This document shows positions 36,401-45,122 of a DNA stretch of 64,000 nucleotides, piece by piece. Where the stretch lies: NCBI GenBank assembly GCA_022575985.1, contig JAKSXM010000132.1, positions 6,386,001 to 6,450,000 of the forward strand. The letters run 5' to 3'. The DNA comes from Anagrus nilaparvatae (taxonomy: Eukaryota > Arthropoda > Insecta > Hymenoptera > Mymaridae). The notes under the pieces are model-generated. The model did no database searches, was not told the DNA's origin, and saw nothing but the letters and a program-made list of their open reading frames with translations. Position 1 is the stretch's first letter. Each line of letters begins with the position of its first letter. The translations under genes and the position numbers were made by a program.

Positions 36401-39400
36401 ACTTATGTAATTTTGAATTTTTTTTAATTAAAACAACGGATTCAGGAAATATGATTACTTATTCATCTAGTGTATTAGAGTCTCCATCATCAAGAAACTC
36501 AAAAACTACAACACCTGTAATTAATTCATCGCCGAATGAATTAGGTATAAGTCACATTAATTATTTTTTATGTTTTTTAAAATTTTTACATTCTATTATT
36601 AATAATAATTTGCTTGCCTAGGAATATTTGGTCTAGCGAAAGAAATTGGCTCTATTAGACATGAATTTAAATCATTAAAAGATGAAGTTACTTCAATGAA
36701 AATTACATTAGAAAAATTTTTGCACGCTTTGCCTGGAAATGCAATTAATAGTGTGGTAGTAACAAAAGAAGAGCTATCAAAAAAATATAACTTCCAAATT
36801 CCAATTACGGATTACGCTAATTTTGATAATTTTAACAGAAAGTTAGTAGGAGTAATAGGATTTGAAAATGATTTTGTGAGTTAAATTCAATTCTTATCTT
36901 ACACATGATGATAATTTCAATGTAATACTTATCCCAAAATTTATATATTTAGAAAAATGTTCTACGCGCTAATTTGGATAAGGATCTGAGTATTTCTAAA
37001 AGCTTGGCACATATGTTACAAAGTTTCTTAAAAAGAGAATTTGCGATGAAATTTACGGGTTCAAAAAAAGTTTCTGGTAAATACGTCATGAAAGAATATG
37101 CTTTTTACAAAAGTATTAAAGGTAATGTATAAAACTTGACATTATGAATTAAAGAAAAGAAAGAACATTTTCCATTTTTTTTTTTTTTTTTTTTTTTTGT
37201 AGACTTAATATATTCCTCAAGGACAGATGCTAAACTGCAAAATAATGATAAAGAATTTTTGACAATTTTGGGAAAAGTATTATCTAATTCTCGAGACTGG
37301 GAATCTGGTAGACCAAAAGTAGTGAAACAACTATTGTATGAAATAAAAAATGAATTTAATCAATACGATGCTCTGCATGAACCGGAAAAAACTAATGAAA
37401 AAGAAAATACTGAAAATTTGATTTCAGACAAAGTAATCATAATTCCTGGTACTTCTGAAGGTGATGACGATATTGTTATAGATTCTGATGTTTTATATAT
37501 GCCATAAAATTAATGTTTTTTATAAAATAATTTTCTTATATAAAAATGTTTGTCTTTATGAATTTTAATATTATTTAATTTTTCATGTATACTTATTTTG
37601 ATTTTATATTATAAAATTAAGTAATAATTTAAAATATTATATTTATGAAAAATGAAAAATTTTATATTTTTATCAAAATGATAGAAAAAAATTAATTTTT
37701 AATTTAAGCTTTAGAATTAAAAAATTAAATGTAACTTCTCTATGTTTGTATAAATTTACACGCAGGTATATAATATAGATATATAAATAATTAATGCTAT
37801 GTATAACGCTAATATGTAAAAAAACGTAAAATTATGCTTATTTTCTTTTTTTTTTAAATAAAAAATTATTTTCATAAATATTATATATAAGAAATTTCTA
37901 ACCTAAAAGTCTATAAAAATACAATAAAATCATTGCAGCTTCAAATCAGTAACTCAATTAAATTCTAGTCAGTTTCTAGATATAGAACTGCGCAATAACT
38001 GCAGTAAAAGCATGTCGTTTCCAGTGGTAAACTGAGCAGTTTTACTTCCTAGTTACTGAATAGAAGGAAATTAAACTGCTTCGTTTCTTGACAAAAACTA
38101 TTCGTGATTCCTACCCGGGTATTACAGAGTGGAAAAGTTTGCCATTTACATTAAAAGCGTATACATGTATTGATACATTTAAACTGCATATTATGAAATA
38201 CCTTCTTTACCTTCAAAAAACACCTGTCCTAAAATGGCGATGATTTAACAAATTTATTATTAAGATTAATTATATTAATCCTGGACAAATAAATCATATT
38301 TACATTTACATTTACATATTCATTCATATAATAATTATGTAAATACCATTAAAATAAAATCTAATTATATTCTTTCATTATTAATTTTTATTAATTTTAT
38401 TAAATATTATTTTTACAAATTCAATTTAAATTTTTCATTTTTAAATTTATTATAAACTAAATATATATTTTGTAAATTCAATATACTTTCATAAAAATCT
38501 GTATGTACTATGTACAAAAATTATATTGTAAACTTTTGTAAATTGTAGCGCATCGGCCACGCCTGCGCCTAACAAATTCTAAATAAATAAATAAAATTTA
38601 GTATATTCATAATATTTCTCATTTCTTTAAAAAACCTGCGTTTAATTGGTAGCATTTTTCTTAAAGGTCATGGCTAAAAAGGAATTCTAAAAAAAGAAAG
38701 TCCAAAAAATTCAGATATTTATAACAAAAAATTCAAAGGTCTCAGAAATTTCTATTAACTTTTATGGGGCAACAATTATAATTATTTATTAGGAAGAAAA
38801 AACAGTATAATAACAGTTATATAAGATATTTTTTTATTCTTATTACATCAACTTTTCGGAGTTATGTGCTTTCCTTTTCAAGATCTGAAAATACAATGTA
38901 TAAAAATTATACAGCAATTTATTACAGATAAAATAATAATGTTATATTTTTTTATTCGACAATAAAATTCATTTATCAATAATATTATAAATTATTGCAA
39001 ATTTTTTTTTTCTGCCAAAAAGTTTTTATTATGAAATATTTTTTGTCTAGAAAATTTATGCTATTGGTTATTGTATTTTCATTTTCCATTGTGAATTTTT
39101 TTTTTAAATTAATTTTTATAATGTTAATGTTAAAATTCAAAAAGATATTTTTTAAATTTTCATAAATTAGTTATTAAAAAGTTAGAGTTTTTATAAAAAA
39201 ATTAAATTTAAAAAAATTTTTATACATTGTATTTTCAAATCTCAAAAAAGATCCTTTTTATTAATTATAATAAATTCCTACTAAAATCAATTATTATTAT
39301 TATTATTTTAATTATTAAAAATTAATAATAACTAAAGAGGTTTCTGATATCAATTTTTATTTTTTATGTACAAGAAATAAAATGTCGATAATACAAATAT

Positions 39401-42008
39401 TTCGGATAAAACCAATTTAATCTTTTCAATGGCATATTTTTATTTTACACACGTGTTTATCTTATACTGCAAATTCATGCTTTATTTTTTGATAAACATT
39501 AATAATTTTTAAAATAATTGCTATACAAATAAATTTTATTTTAATCTAAATACCGCATCAGAGGGGGTTTTCGATGAAATCATCTTAGGGTCATTTTGAC
39601 TTTAATTAAGAAATAATGTTTCATTTTTCAAAAAACAAATTTGGATAATTAACATTAACCCATATACTCAAATATTTGCTACCTTATTTAGAGAAAACAA
39701 ATAATTTCCATAACCGAAAAAACTAAAGTTAAGCTCATTTTTTCTCCTTTTTGAAAAATACGTAATTGTTTTAAAATTGAGTTTTTTCTTTCCCTATAAT
39801 TCACTCTGAAAAGGTTTGACCTTTTTTTCTGAGAGTTTTAATAGTTTTGTCAATGAATTATAAAGCACAGTTCATTTATTAAGGATATTTTTGATGATCA
39901 ACCTAATTTCGGGCGCTAAAGATTTTTATTGTTTTATCACATATTTCCAACACATTTCAACTTTTGGCAATCTAAAATTGCGTAATTATAAGATAAAAAA
40001 GAATAACAGATCAATTATGGAGCTTTTTTAGACAAGTCAGAACGGATTAAAAAAAAAAAATTATTATTTTGCGATAAAAACTCATCGAGTTATGAAAGTT
40101 ATACTCACCAAATACGAAAACTTTATTTTTAATTATTGTCCCTTTAATTAAGATATTTTTTGGGGGTTTTTAATACCTTTTCTAGACTCAATGCTAAAAA
40201 TTTTATTAGATATTTTATCAAATTAAAACTCTAAAAATTTTTAAACTTTCTTTTTTAATAAATATTTTTTATGCAAAATCTAATGACACGAAAAAATATT
40301 CCCCCACCATTTTTTAAAAATTTCCCCTCAATTTGAAATGGTTTGCATGTATTTCTGCACTTTTCACTTTCTTTCTTTTAAAATATTTGTGAATTAACTA
40401 TATAGTTCAGTAGTCAGAATTAATTTTTATCAAAGAAAATTGATTTATTAGTTTTAACTAAAAAGGTTGTAGGTTATATATTTACGCTTTTTGTATTAAA
40501 ATAAGACACGAACTTTTAAGGGGAAAGGTCAACGCTTAATAACATGAAAAAAAAAATGGTGGAGGAAGCTTTTTTCGTGCCATTAGATCTAGCCTTTATT
40601 TATTTTTTTGTTAAATCAAAATCTTGAGTGTCAAATGTTACTTATGTTTTTTGGGTCACTGAACACGAATATGAAATCGATATTTACCGAAAATCGTGAT
40701 TTTGCGTTAAGCTGCAAAAAACATACTTATATTTTTTAAGTTAAAAATTTTATTTATTTATCATTATTTTTGTCATTCTTAGGATAAATTAATCAGTATT
40801 AATTTTATTCCATGCACAAAATAGCGACTTTGCGATTTCTTTTACCGACTGGTTCAAATGTAATATAATATTATATAAAATATTTGTTTTGTTGGAGTTC
40901 AATCAAGTCGCAAAAAACAGATTTTGCTTTTTTACTTCAAAATTGATTATTTTTTACAGCATTCTAATGAAAAATTACTAATAATTTAAATAATATATTA
41001 TATTAAATTTGAACTAGTCGGTAAAAGAAATCGCAGAGTCGCCATTTTGCGTATGGAATAAAATCAATACTGAAATTAATAAAATTTTTAACCTAGAAAA
41101 TAAACATGTAAAATATTAATGCATAAATTTTTGGTTGTCTGATAGGAAAAATAATTAATTTCAACTCAAAAATATTTTTCAGAAAAAACTAAAATTATTA
41201 AGCTTATTTTGGTCCAGAAAGCTTACCTTAGTAAGCTGACCCAAAATTAAGCTTACCGGTAAGCTTAATCTTTTTACGTGGATAATTTTTAAAATGCAAA
41301 TAATTTTTTATTAAAAATTTTTTTGTAATACAGTATTAAGTCTTTATACATTAATAAGTCTTTAAATAGAACATTACGATGTATCATGTTACTTTGATAG
41401 AAAAATTTTTTATTTTATTTTTAAAATTAGATTTATATGCTTATAAGTTGTTATCACGATGATGTGTACATTTAATAAATAATAAGAATATATAATAATT
41501 ATGCATAAAACGTATTACTTGCAAAGGGAGTTCAATACATTTAGAATACCCAGAAGGCAGAACATTAAATGTTAATATTTCATTTTAGGCCAAATTCGTT
41601 AAACTAAAAAAATAAATAATATTTCGTCGATGTATCGAATTTGTTTACTATGTTTCTAAACTGACAATAAAAGTAGATGCCCTTACTCAAAATTTTGATT
41701 TAAGGATATGGTGAATAACAAAAAAAAATATACTGGACGTAATTTTTTTGCAGCCATAAATTTAAAAATGTAGAATAAAAATGAAATAAATTATTAATAA
41801 CATTTTTTAATTTCAGGTATTAGCTGTCTTTATAAGCGTTGCCCGTATGTTTACTTCAATGTTGGATTCTGCGAGTCCAGAATCATCTTCAATGCCTTTT
41901 AGAATTCGAGCATCAACAGTTGGAGCTGTTGATTCGAGTAGAACAATGCATTTTAATTATTTGAGTAAAAGGCGTTTAAGTATTTCGGCTAAAGGACTTT
42001 TTATTTGA
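24481..42008 (+). CDS. RERG/RASL-like small GTPase, 3 exons, giant second intron
   Basis: Exons 24481-24568, 24634-25049 and 41817-42008 join in frame (GT-AG throughout) into 231 aa ending TGA. It is a Ras-superfamily GTPase of the RERG/RASL11/12 type: P-loop GQPGVGKS (22-29), ALAVRFATRRFIGDYD (30-45), LLVYSITDRLSFEE (87-100), guanine-specificity motif GNKID (126-130), EISVRES at the G5 position (159-165). Switch II is odd: the DTAGQE motif reads DPASDD (65-70), so the Gly and catalytic Gln equivalents are Ser and Asp, and GTP hydrolysis by the usual mechanism is doubtful. There is no C-terminal CAAX box, as in RERG, so membrane lipidation is not expected. Intron 1 is 65 bp; intron 2 is 16,767 bp and packed with nested transposons. 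The subfamily is inferred from motif similarity only. Confidence 0.85.
25050..26735. other. Proximal part of GTPase intron 2
   Basis: AT-rich intronic DNA. Short open frames (61-67 codons) have no domain signature and are not called. No repeat boundary seen before about 26736. Confidence 0.5.
26736..28005. repeat. Internally tandem repeat element with (CA)n tail, copy 1
   Basis: Starts with ACGCTGCCAAGTAGGTAATT, then GGCACTATGGTTCCTCATTA. Continues as degenerate repeats with GATATCGAGTAAAAACCATA, TAGTACTTTCATAG and ACTACATCCAAAAAG, spaced about 115-160 bp. Ends with a CATACATACACACACAC tract (27840-27892), ACCGGTTTTTTAGCTTCCT and CACAATGG. A second copy is 51000-52413. Non-coding. Confidence 0.75.
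28006..28680. other. Intronic spacer
   Basis: Contains the inverse of the 20810-20940 repeat (28150-28330). No gene seen. Confidence 0.4.
28681..28972. repeat. Fragment of the CA-tail repeat family, target of the LINE
   Basis: Carries GATATCGAGTAAAAACCATAC, AAGTACTTTCATGG and GGTATTACATCCAAATTAA as in 26736-28005 and 51330-52140. It stops at an A-tract where LINE coding sequence begins at about 28973, so the LINE inserted into this repeat. Confidence 0.65.
28973..31638 (+). pseudogene. LINE ORF2: endonuclease and reverse transcriptase (broken)
   Basis: This encodes the apurinic-type endonuclease and reverse transcriptase that copy LINE RNA at a nicked target. Endonuclease pieces: GYTLIRADRVV, GGGGVAVYL, LIMGDFDYD and a SKIDIVMTR / AGHRPISFSF end. 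RT pieces: FSKAVDTIDHTIL (normally KAFD), SSGVPQGSVLGPILFLIYMN, and catalytic FVDD where most LINEs have FADD. Breaks: one frameshift near 29236, and TAA stops at 30276-30278 and 31029-31031, with the same frame continuing after each. The final part stops at 31638, where the DNA transposon begins; its last codons SFFITA join to the remnant beyond 38121. Lightly decayed, so fairly young, but inactive. Confidence 0.9.
31639..31810. promoter_or_regulatory. Left TIR and subterminal repeat region
   Basis: The 14-bp TIR is followed by short motifs in both orientations: CAGTTTAACTG at about 31694, AGTTACTG at about 31720, ACTGTTC, GCAGTTAAACTGC (a near palindrome, about 31768-31780) and TTACTGC. By analogy with CACTA elements these would be transposase-binding sites; that function is inferred. 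Confidence 0.6.
32337..34403 (+). CDS. Transposase_21-like (CACTA tnp2-related) protein, intact
   Basis: 688 aa, single exon, ending TAG. It starts at ATG 32337; ATG 32349 (MRCRRYRERQRR) is an alternative. The N-terminus is basic (5-20), then very acidic and serine-rich (33-110). The core resembles the Tnp2/Transposase_21 domain: FNIDGFTPYNSS with D209, WPILCQVHD (222-230), FICDTPARAFIKQTKGHASG with D288 (286-304), a C310 remnant of the usual Cys pair, HHNAVSPL (344-351) and IIDSMHVFGEGVMKK with D368. These are the conserved blocks of CACTA-type transposases and of the many animal transposase-domain proteins. The role would be binding and cutting the element ends. Its reading frame is fully open although the host LINE is decayed, so the insertion looks young or the gene constrained. 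Catalytic assignment of the Asp residues is by motif only. Confidence 0.82.
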   Translation: MLNAMRCRRYRERQRRIREIENIRIPVLRENDLNMDEEQIIQDAVINENDNNVEYNELLETSSEEETSFDEEASDSESSSDESEILNDERAEQAVNDPIDFLNHEPVDDVPEIEELRSWMVDNTVPQAHCDQLLVILSRRLLPQLPKCASTFLETRSSEYEIQNMNDSDGSIGEFAYIGIEKGLQRYGKRKFYHIIQNWNLLELKFNIDGFTPYNSSYTNIWPILCQVHDKNYLHQPFTVALYAGSSKPADCMEYFHDFLLEINNILENGVNIAGKNIQVKIKNFICDTPARAFIKQTKGHASGDALEKCYLKGAKIDDTTVFIGVNCRNRTDDEFRNFVDADHHNAVSPLKFITPKIDMIKLFIIDSMHVFGEGVMKKFMELWLLKGAYRLGLRDRRELHRRTDLMKQYIPDEIKRKRGTKKFLKFRASEFEFFLKHSGPIALKYILPEDKYEHFLLLNVSYRLLSREYKLQNADAAKNYLREFSSIAPNLYSRKICSINMHNIIHTADDVKNMECHLNLLSTNVFESHLGKMRRFLRSPIHTVAQYCRREHEKMLFSKKEIVYDASVKIMKSNADGVIIKLKYKKFILSIHPPNNVILLENNEVVQIQAIFIRNNQFYCTVKKFRVKESIFNYPCNSDEVDFWELRNELSRPFDINIQIVKDKMFKFEINFQPDEPLRIFACALTR
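34404..35478. other. Spacer between the two transposon genes
   Basis: AT-rich; AATAAA-like words after 34560 could terminate the first transcript. A short GC-richer island at about 34690-34800 (CCGTATCCGG, CTCCGCGCATTC, ACGAAGCCGCGTGG) may hold the promoter of the DUF4806 gene; this is inference. Confidence 0.45.
35479..37507 (+). CDS. DUF4806-type transposon-encoded protein, 7 exons
   Basis: Exons 35479-35767, 35857-36171, 36241-36336, 36446-36544, 36622-36875, 36953-37121 and 37203-37507 splice (all GT-AG) into 508 aa ending TAA. The N-terminus (about 12-105: IHIYSMIEFI, DFVPTSWVYSD, FPEPPYDEE, YAIKVVGRSS) matches the module that leads insect DUF4806 proteins. A Lys/Glu-rich, probably coiled stretch follows (about 100-150), then a Ser/Thr-rich linker (150-270). 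Next comes a short helix (FGLAKEIGSIRHEFKSLKDE) and the DUF4806 domain proper (about 318-425: FQIPITDYANFDNFNRKL, LAHMLQSFLKREFAMKF, YAFYKSIKDLIY). The C-terminus is acidic. It lies in the same element as the transposase. A DNA-binding or regulatory role like CACTA TnpA is inferred, not shown. Confidence 0.82.
37508..38119. promoter_or_regulatory. Right subterminal region and TIR
   Basis: AT-rich 3' flank of the DUF4806 gene, then 37950-38080 with TCAGTAACT, AACTGCGCAATAACTGCAG, GTAAACTGAGCAGTTTTAC, AGTTACTG and TTAAACTGCTT. These are counterparts of the left subterminal motifs. The 14-bp TIR ends at 38119. Confidence 0.6.
38599..40169. other. Intronic AT-rich DNA with a hairpin
   Basis: A hairpin pairs CTGAAAATACAATGTATAAA at about 38886 with its inverse at about 39218-39240. 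The rest is A/T-rich without a supported feature. Confidence 0.5.
40170..40610. repeat. Inverted-repeat element in GTPase intron 2
   Basis: AATCTAATGACACGAAAAAA with CCCCCACCATTTTTT (about 40278-40316) is inverted at about 40545-40590 (AAAAAATGGTGGAGG ... TTCGTGCCATTAGAT). Arms are imperfect; no coding capacity. Confidence 0.6.
40640..41095. repeat. Satellite-like fragment plus inverted repeat
   Basis: 40640-40735 holds TTTTTTGGGTCACTGAACAC and ATTTACCGAAAATCG, a degenerate 122-bp unit. 40780-40870 (TTTATTCCATGCACAAAATA, GCGACTTTGCGATTTC, TTTTACCGACTGGTTCAAAT) is inverted at 40995-41090. Confidence 0.65.
41096..41816. other. Distal part of GTPase intron 2
   Basis: Contains a short AAGCTTAC-rich inverted patch (about 41210-41270) and GGGAGTTCAATACATTTAGAA at about 41528, a fragment of the palindrome family seen at 48430. 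It ends with the splice acceptor TTTCAG at 41811-41816. Confidence 0.5.
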
Positions 42009-42016
42009 AAATATTA

Positions 42017-42191
42017 ACATGGAACGTGTTTATAAGGATGGAGGAATGGGTATCCCTGAAGACCTGAAAATCAAGAGGGCGTCTAATAGAGCTTAAAATA
42101 ATTTCGATTTAGGGAATTAATCTGGGCCTAAGATGCTAGAATGTTTGTAATATAGTTAGTAAACATAAACATGTTCCATGCAAGTTGTTTG
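42017..42191. repeat. ATGTTCC-family repeat, short copy 5
   Basis: Starts AACATGGAACGTGTTTATAA and ends AAACATGTTCCATGCAAGTT. It lies 8 bp after the GTPase stop codon, so it would form the start of the 3' UTR. The interior has the AATAATTTCGATTTAGGGAA phrase of the family. Confidence 0.75.
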
Positions 42192-43368
42192 TGTACAATA
42201 GGGTGGTTCAAGTGCCTAAAATTAGCTACTCATGAAGTAGGTTGATGTACATATGATACCAAGATACCATGGCAAGTTTCAGCCCATTTAATGACGTTTT
42301 ATAGGTCGCACAAGTTGCCATCAGTGGCTTTTTCAAAATTGAAAAGCGAGGGTGACTGACAACAGTTACACAAATTTTTTTTAAAAGGCTTTAAATATGC
42401 CTAAGGATATGTTTTTTTGGTTGCTGGTTTCAAAAATCATAGTCCCAGAACACGAAAATGTATTTAACACCCCCAAATTTACGAAAAACGCCCTTTTTAA
42501 AGGGTGGTTTTTGCCTTTTTTTTGTTAAAAACGGGTTGATAACTAAAAATAATATTCTGTTTTTTAATAAAAATGTAATAATGTTTTTGGTTTATGTCAA
42601 AAAAGCCACCCCTGGCTTGGCAAATAATATATAATAAATGGAATATTTTTTTAAAAAGCTTTTAGCTTTCGATTAGATCAAATAAGTAAAAAAAAAATAA
42701 TTTCAAACCCCTAGAAATGAAAACTGCCCCCAAAAAATATGTTGAAACCCCTAAAAAATTGCACCTCTAATACGTTTAGTTTTCGTAGTTTTAGAAGTGC
42801 TAAACATTTTTTGGGGGTAGTTTTCATTTTTAGGGGTTTAAAATTATTTATTTTTACTTATTTGACCTAATCGAAAGCTAAAGGCTAAAAAAAAAAATCT
42901 TTCATTTATTATATTATTTGCCAAGCCGGGGGTGCTTTGTTAACGGATAATGTCAATTATAGGTTTTTTGACATGAACAAAAAACATTTATATATTTTTA
43001 TTAACAAATAGAAGATTGTTTTTAGTTATCAATCCGTTTGTAGCAAAAAATAGCAAAAACCACCCTTTTTCGTAAATTTAGGGGTTTTGAACAAATTTTC
43101 GTATTCTGGGACTATGATTTTTGAAACCAACAACCGAAAAAATATATCCTTAGGCATATTTAAAGCCTTTTAAAAAAATTTTATGTAACTGTTGTGAGCC
43201 GCCCTCGTTTTTCAATTTTGAAAAAGCTACTGCTGGCAACTTGCGCAACCTCTAAAACGTCATTAAATGGGCTGTAACTGGCCATGGTATCTTGATATCA
43301 TATGTACATTAACCTACTTCACAAGGAACTAATTCCAAGTACTTTTTTTTTAATTATCCTAGTGTACA
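42192..43368. repeat. Giant palindrome A (arms about 570 bp)
   Basis: TGTACAATAGG at 42192 is inverted at 43358-43368. Further pairs: GAAGTAGGTTGATGTACATA / TATGTACATTAACCTACTTC, ACGTTTTATAGG / CCTCTAAAACGT, TTTTTGGTTGCTGGTTTC / GAAACCAACAACCGAAAA, and GAAAGCTAAA-type boxes near the centre at about 42785. Arms are about 85-90% alike by eye. No open frame; it occupies the GTPase-BBS2 convergent gap. Confidence 0.88.
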
Positions 43369-43431
43369 TATATAAACCCTTTATAAGTATTAAAATAAGC
43401 TTGCTGTAAAAATTATTAAATATTTTCAGTA

Positions 43432-45122
43432 TTTTATAAGAGTCTTTCTTTGCCAAAACAGCAATGGTAGGCAGGTCGGGTCATCGGATCGGCCTCAAAT
43501 TTTTCCCATGTTTTTATAACATAAAGCTAGGAAAATCCTGAAATTTTTAGCCTTCTAGGTCTGAAACAGCCCGAGTTATGGCCAATCAAACTCATTAGGC
43601 GGCTCTCGACCAGCGTTAGTGCTTTTCGGGAAAATGGTTAAAAATCATAAATATAAGCTTGAAAAAAAATTCTGAAAGAGTATATATGTTGGGAAACCTT
43701 CAGTAAATCCATTTATGCCATTAGTTTTTCGGAAAACCCCCGGGAAATTCCGGAAAATGGGAAAATACGTTTTAAGAAAAATCGCAATATCTCATTTATC
43801 GCCATTTTTTTTGAAAATTTTTTTCAACCGAAATCCCATCGATCTGTCCGAAAAAAATTTTGGTTTCGGCCATTAAGGTCGATTTTAGCCTGTTTTAGAA
43901 TAATTTCACATTTTTAATACTTCCTTATTTAATTTTCCATAAGGGGTTAAAATAATTGACTTTTTTTCCTAAATAAAAAAAAAAATTACTATTTTCGATG
44001 AAAATTAAACAAGTTATGGTCAAGTAAAGATACTGTCAAAAACTACCATTTTTATACTAATTCCAATTTTAGGCTCTAAAACGACCTTATAACTTGAAAA
44101 ATGCATAACTCGCTTAAATTTTATCGTAAAAAGAAAAGTTTTGGATTATTATCGAACATTTTTTCCTTGGCTATTCTTTTATGCAAGAAAAAAATTAGTT
44201 TAGTCGATAAAAAGTTTTTTTTTGGTCAAAAACTAATGTAACATGTTAAAGACTGTTTTTGATTATTATCATTTTTTAACAAAAAAAATAAATTTCTGTC
44301 AATAAAATTAATTTTTTTATTTGATAAACGAATTGCCAAGGAAAAAATATTCGATAATAATCCAAAACTTTTCTTTTTACGATAAAATTTAAGCGAGTTA
44401 TGCATTTTTCAAGTTATAATGTCGTTTTAGAGCCTAAAATTGGAATTAGTATAAAAGTGGTAGTTTTTGACAATATCTTTACTTGACCATAACTTGGTTA
44501 ATTTTCATCGAAAATAGTAATTTTTTTTTTTATTTAGGACTACTTTTTCCCTGGCTATTTGATTCTGAAAGCAAAAAAGTCCATTATTTTAACCCCTTAT
44601 GGAAAATTAAATAAGGAAGTATTAAAAATGTGAAATTATTCTAAAACAGGCTAAAATCGACCTTAATGGCCGAAACCAAAATTTTTTTTCGGACAGATCG
44701 ATGGAATTTCGGTTGAAAAAAATTTTGAAAAAAAAATTTTCAAAAAAAAAATGACGGAAAATGAGATATTGCGATTTTTCTTAAAACGCATTTTCCCATT
44801 TCCCGGAATTTCCCGGGGTTTTTCCGAAAAAATAATGACAGAAATGGATTTACTGAAGGTTTCCCAACATATATACTCTTTCAGAATTTTTTTTCAAGCT
44901 TATATTTATGATTTTTAACCATTTTCCCGAAAAGCACTAACGCTGGTCGAGAGCCGCCTAATGAGTTTGATTGGCCATAACTCGGGCTGTTTCAGACCTA
45001 GAAGGCTAAAAATTTCAGGATTTTCCTATCTTTATGTTATAAAAACATGGGAAAAATTTGAGGCCGATCCGATGACCCGATCTGCCCACCATTGCTGTTT
45101 TGCAAAGAAAGACTCATAAAAG
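43432..45122. repeat. Giant palindrome B (arms about 830 bp)
   Basis: Outer ends TTTTATAAGAGTCTTTCTTTGC / its near inverse GCAAAGAAAGACTCATAAAA. Inside, long near-perfect pairing: ATCGGATCGGCCTCAAATTT, TCTGAAACAGCCCGAGTTAT, CGACCAGCGTTAGTGCTTTT and GAAATTCCGG boxes all recur inverted, centred at about 44275. Non-coding. It ends 167 bp before the BBS2 stop codon, so BBS2 read-through transcripts would fold on it. Confidence 0.92.

Larger units (their letters stand above)
31639..38119 (+). mobile_element. Complete CACTA/CMC-like DNA transposon with two intact genes
   Basis: 6,481 bp. Inverted ends are CCCGGGTAGGAATC (31639-31652) and its inverse (38106-38119), partly similar further in. TA flanks both ends (31637-31638, 38120-38121) as a target duplication. 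Subterminal repeats with cores like CAGTTTAAC, AGTTACTG and TTAAACTGCTT cluster at 31690-31800 and 37950-38080. Inside are a Transposase_21-like gene (32337-34403) and a DUF4806-type gene (35479-37507) in the same direction, neither with a stop or frameshift. The host LINE frame is exactly restored if the element plus one TA is removed (ITA|ITEWKSLP), which proves the borders. Tnp2-type transposase, subterminal repeats and a second protein recall En/Spm (CACTA); the CCCGGG ends and TA duplication differ from classic CACTA ends. Confidence 0.9.
28973..38598 (+). mobile_element. 5'-truncated LINE interrupted by a DNA transposon
   Basis: LINE sequence occupies 28973-31638 and 38122-38598. It begins inside the endonuclease domain, so it is 5'-truncated as usual for target-primed insertion. 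After the inserted transposon the ORF2 C-terminus resumes at 38122 in the same frame (ITEWKSLPFTLKAYTCI) and ends TGA at about 38243. A non-coding tail follows, ending in (TAAA)n at about 38580-38597. Exact target duplications of the LINE are not obvious. The clade is of the CR1/L2/Jockey kind, judged only from motif style. Confidence 0.88.
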
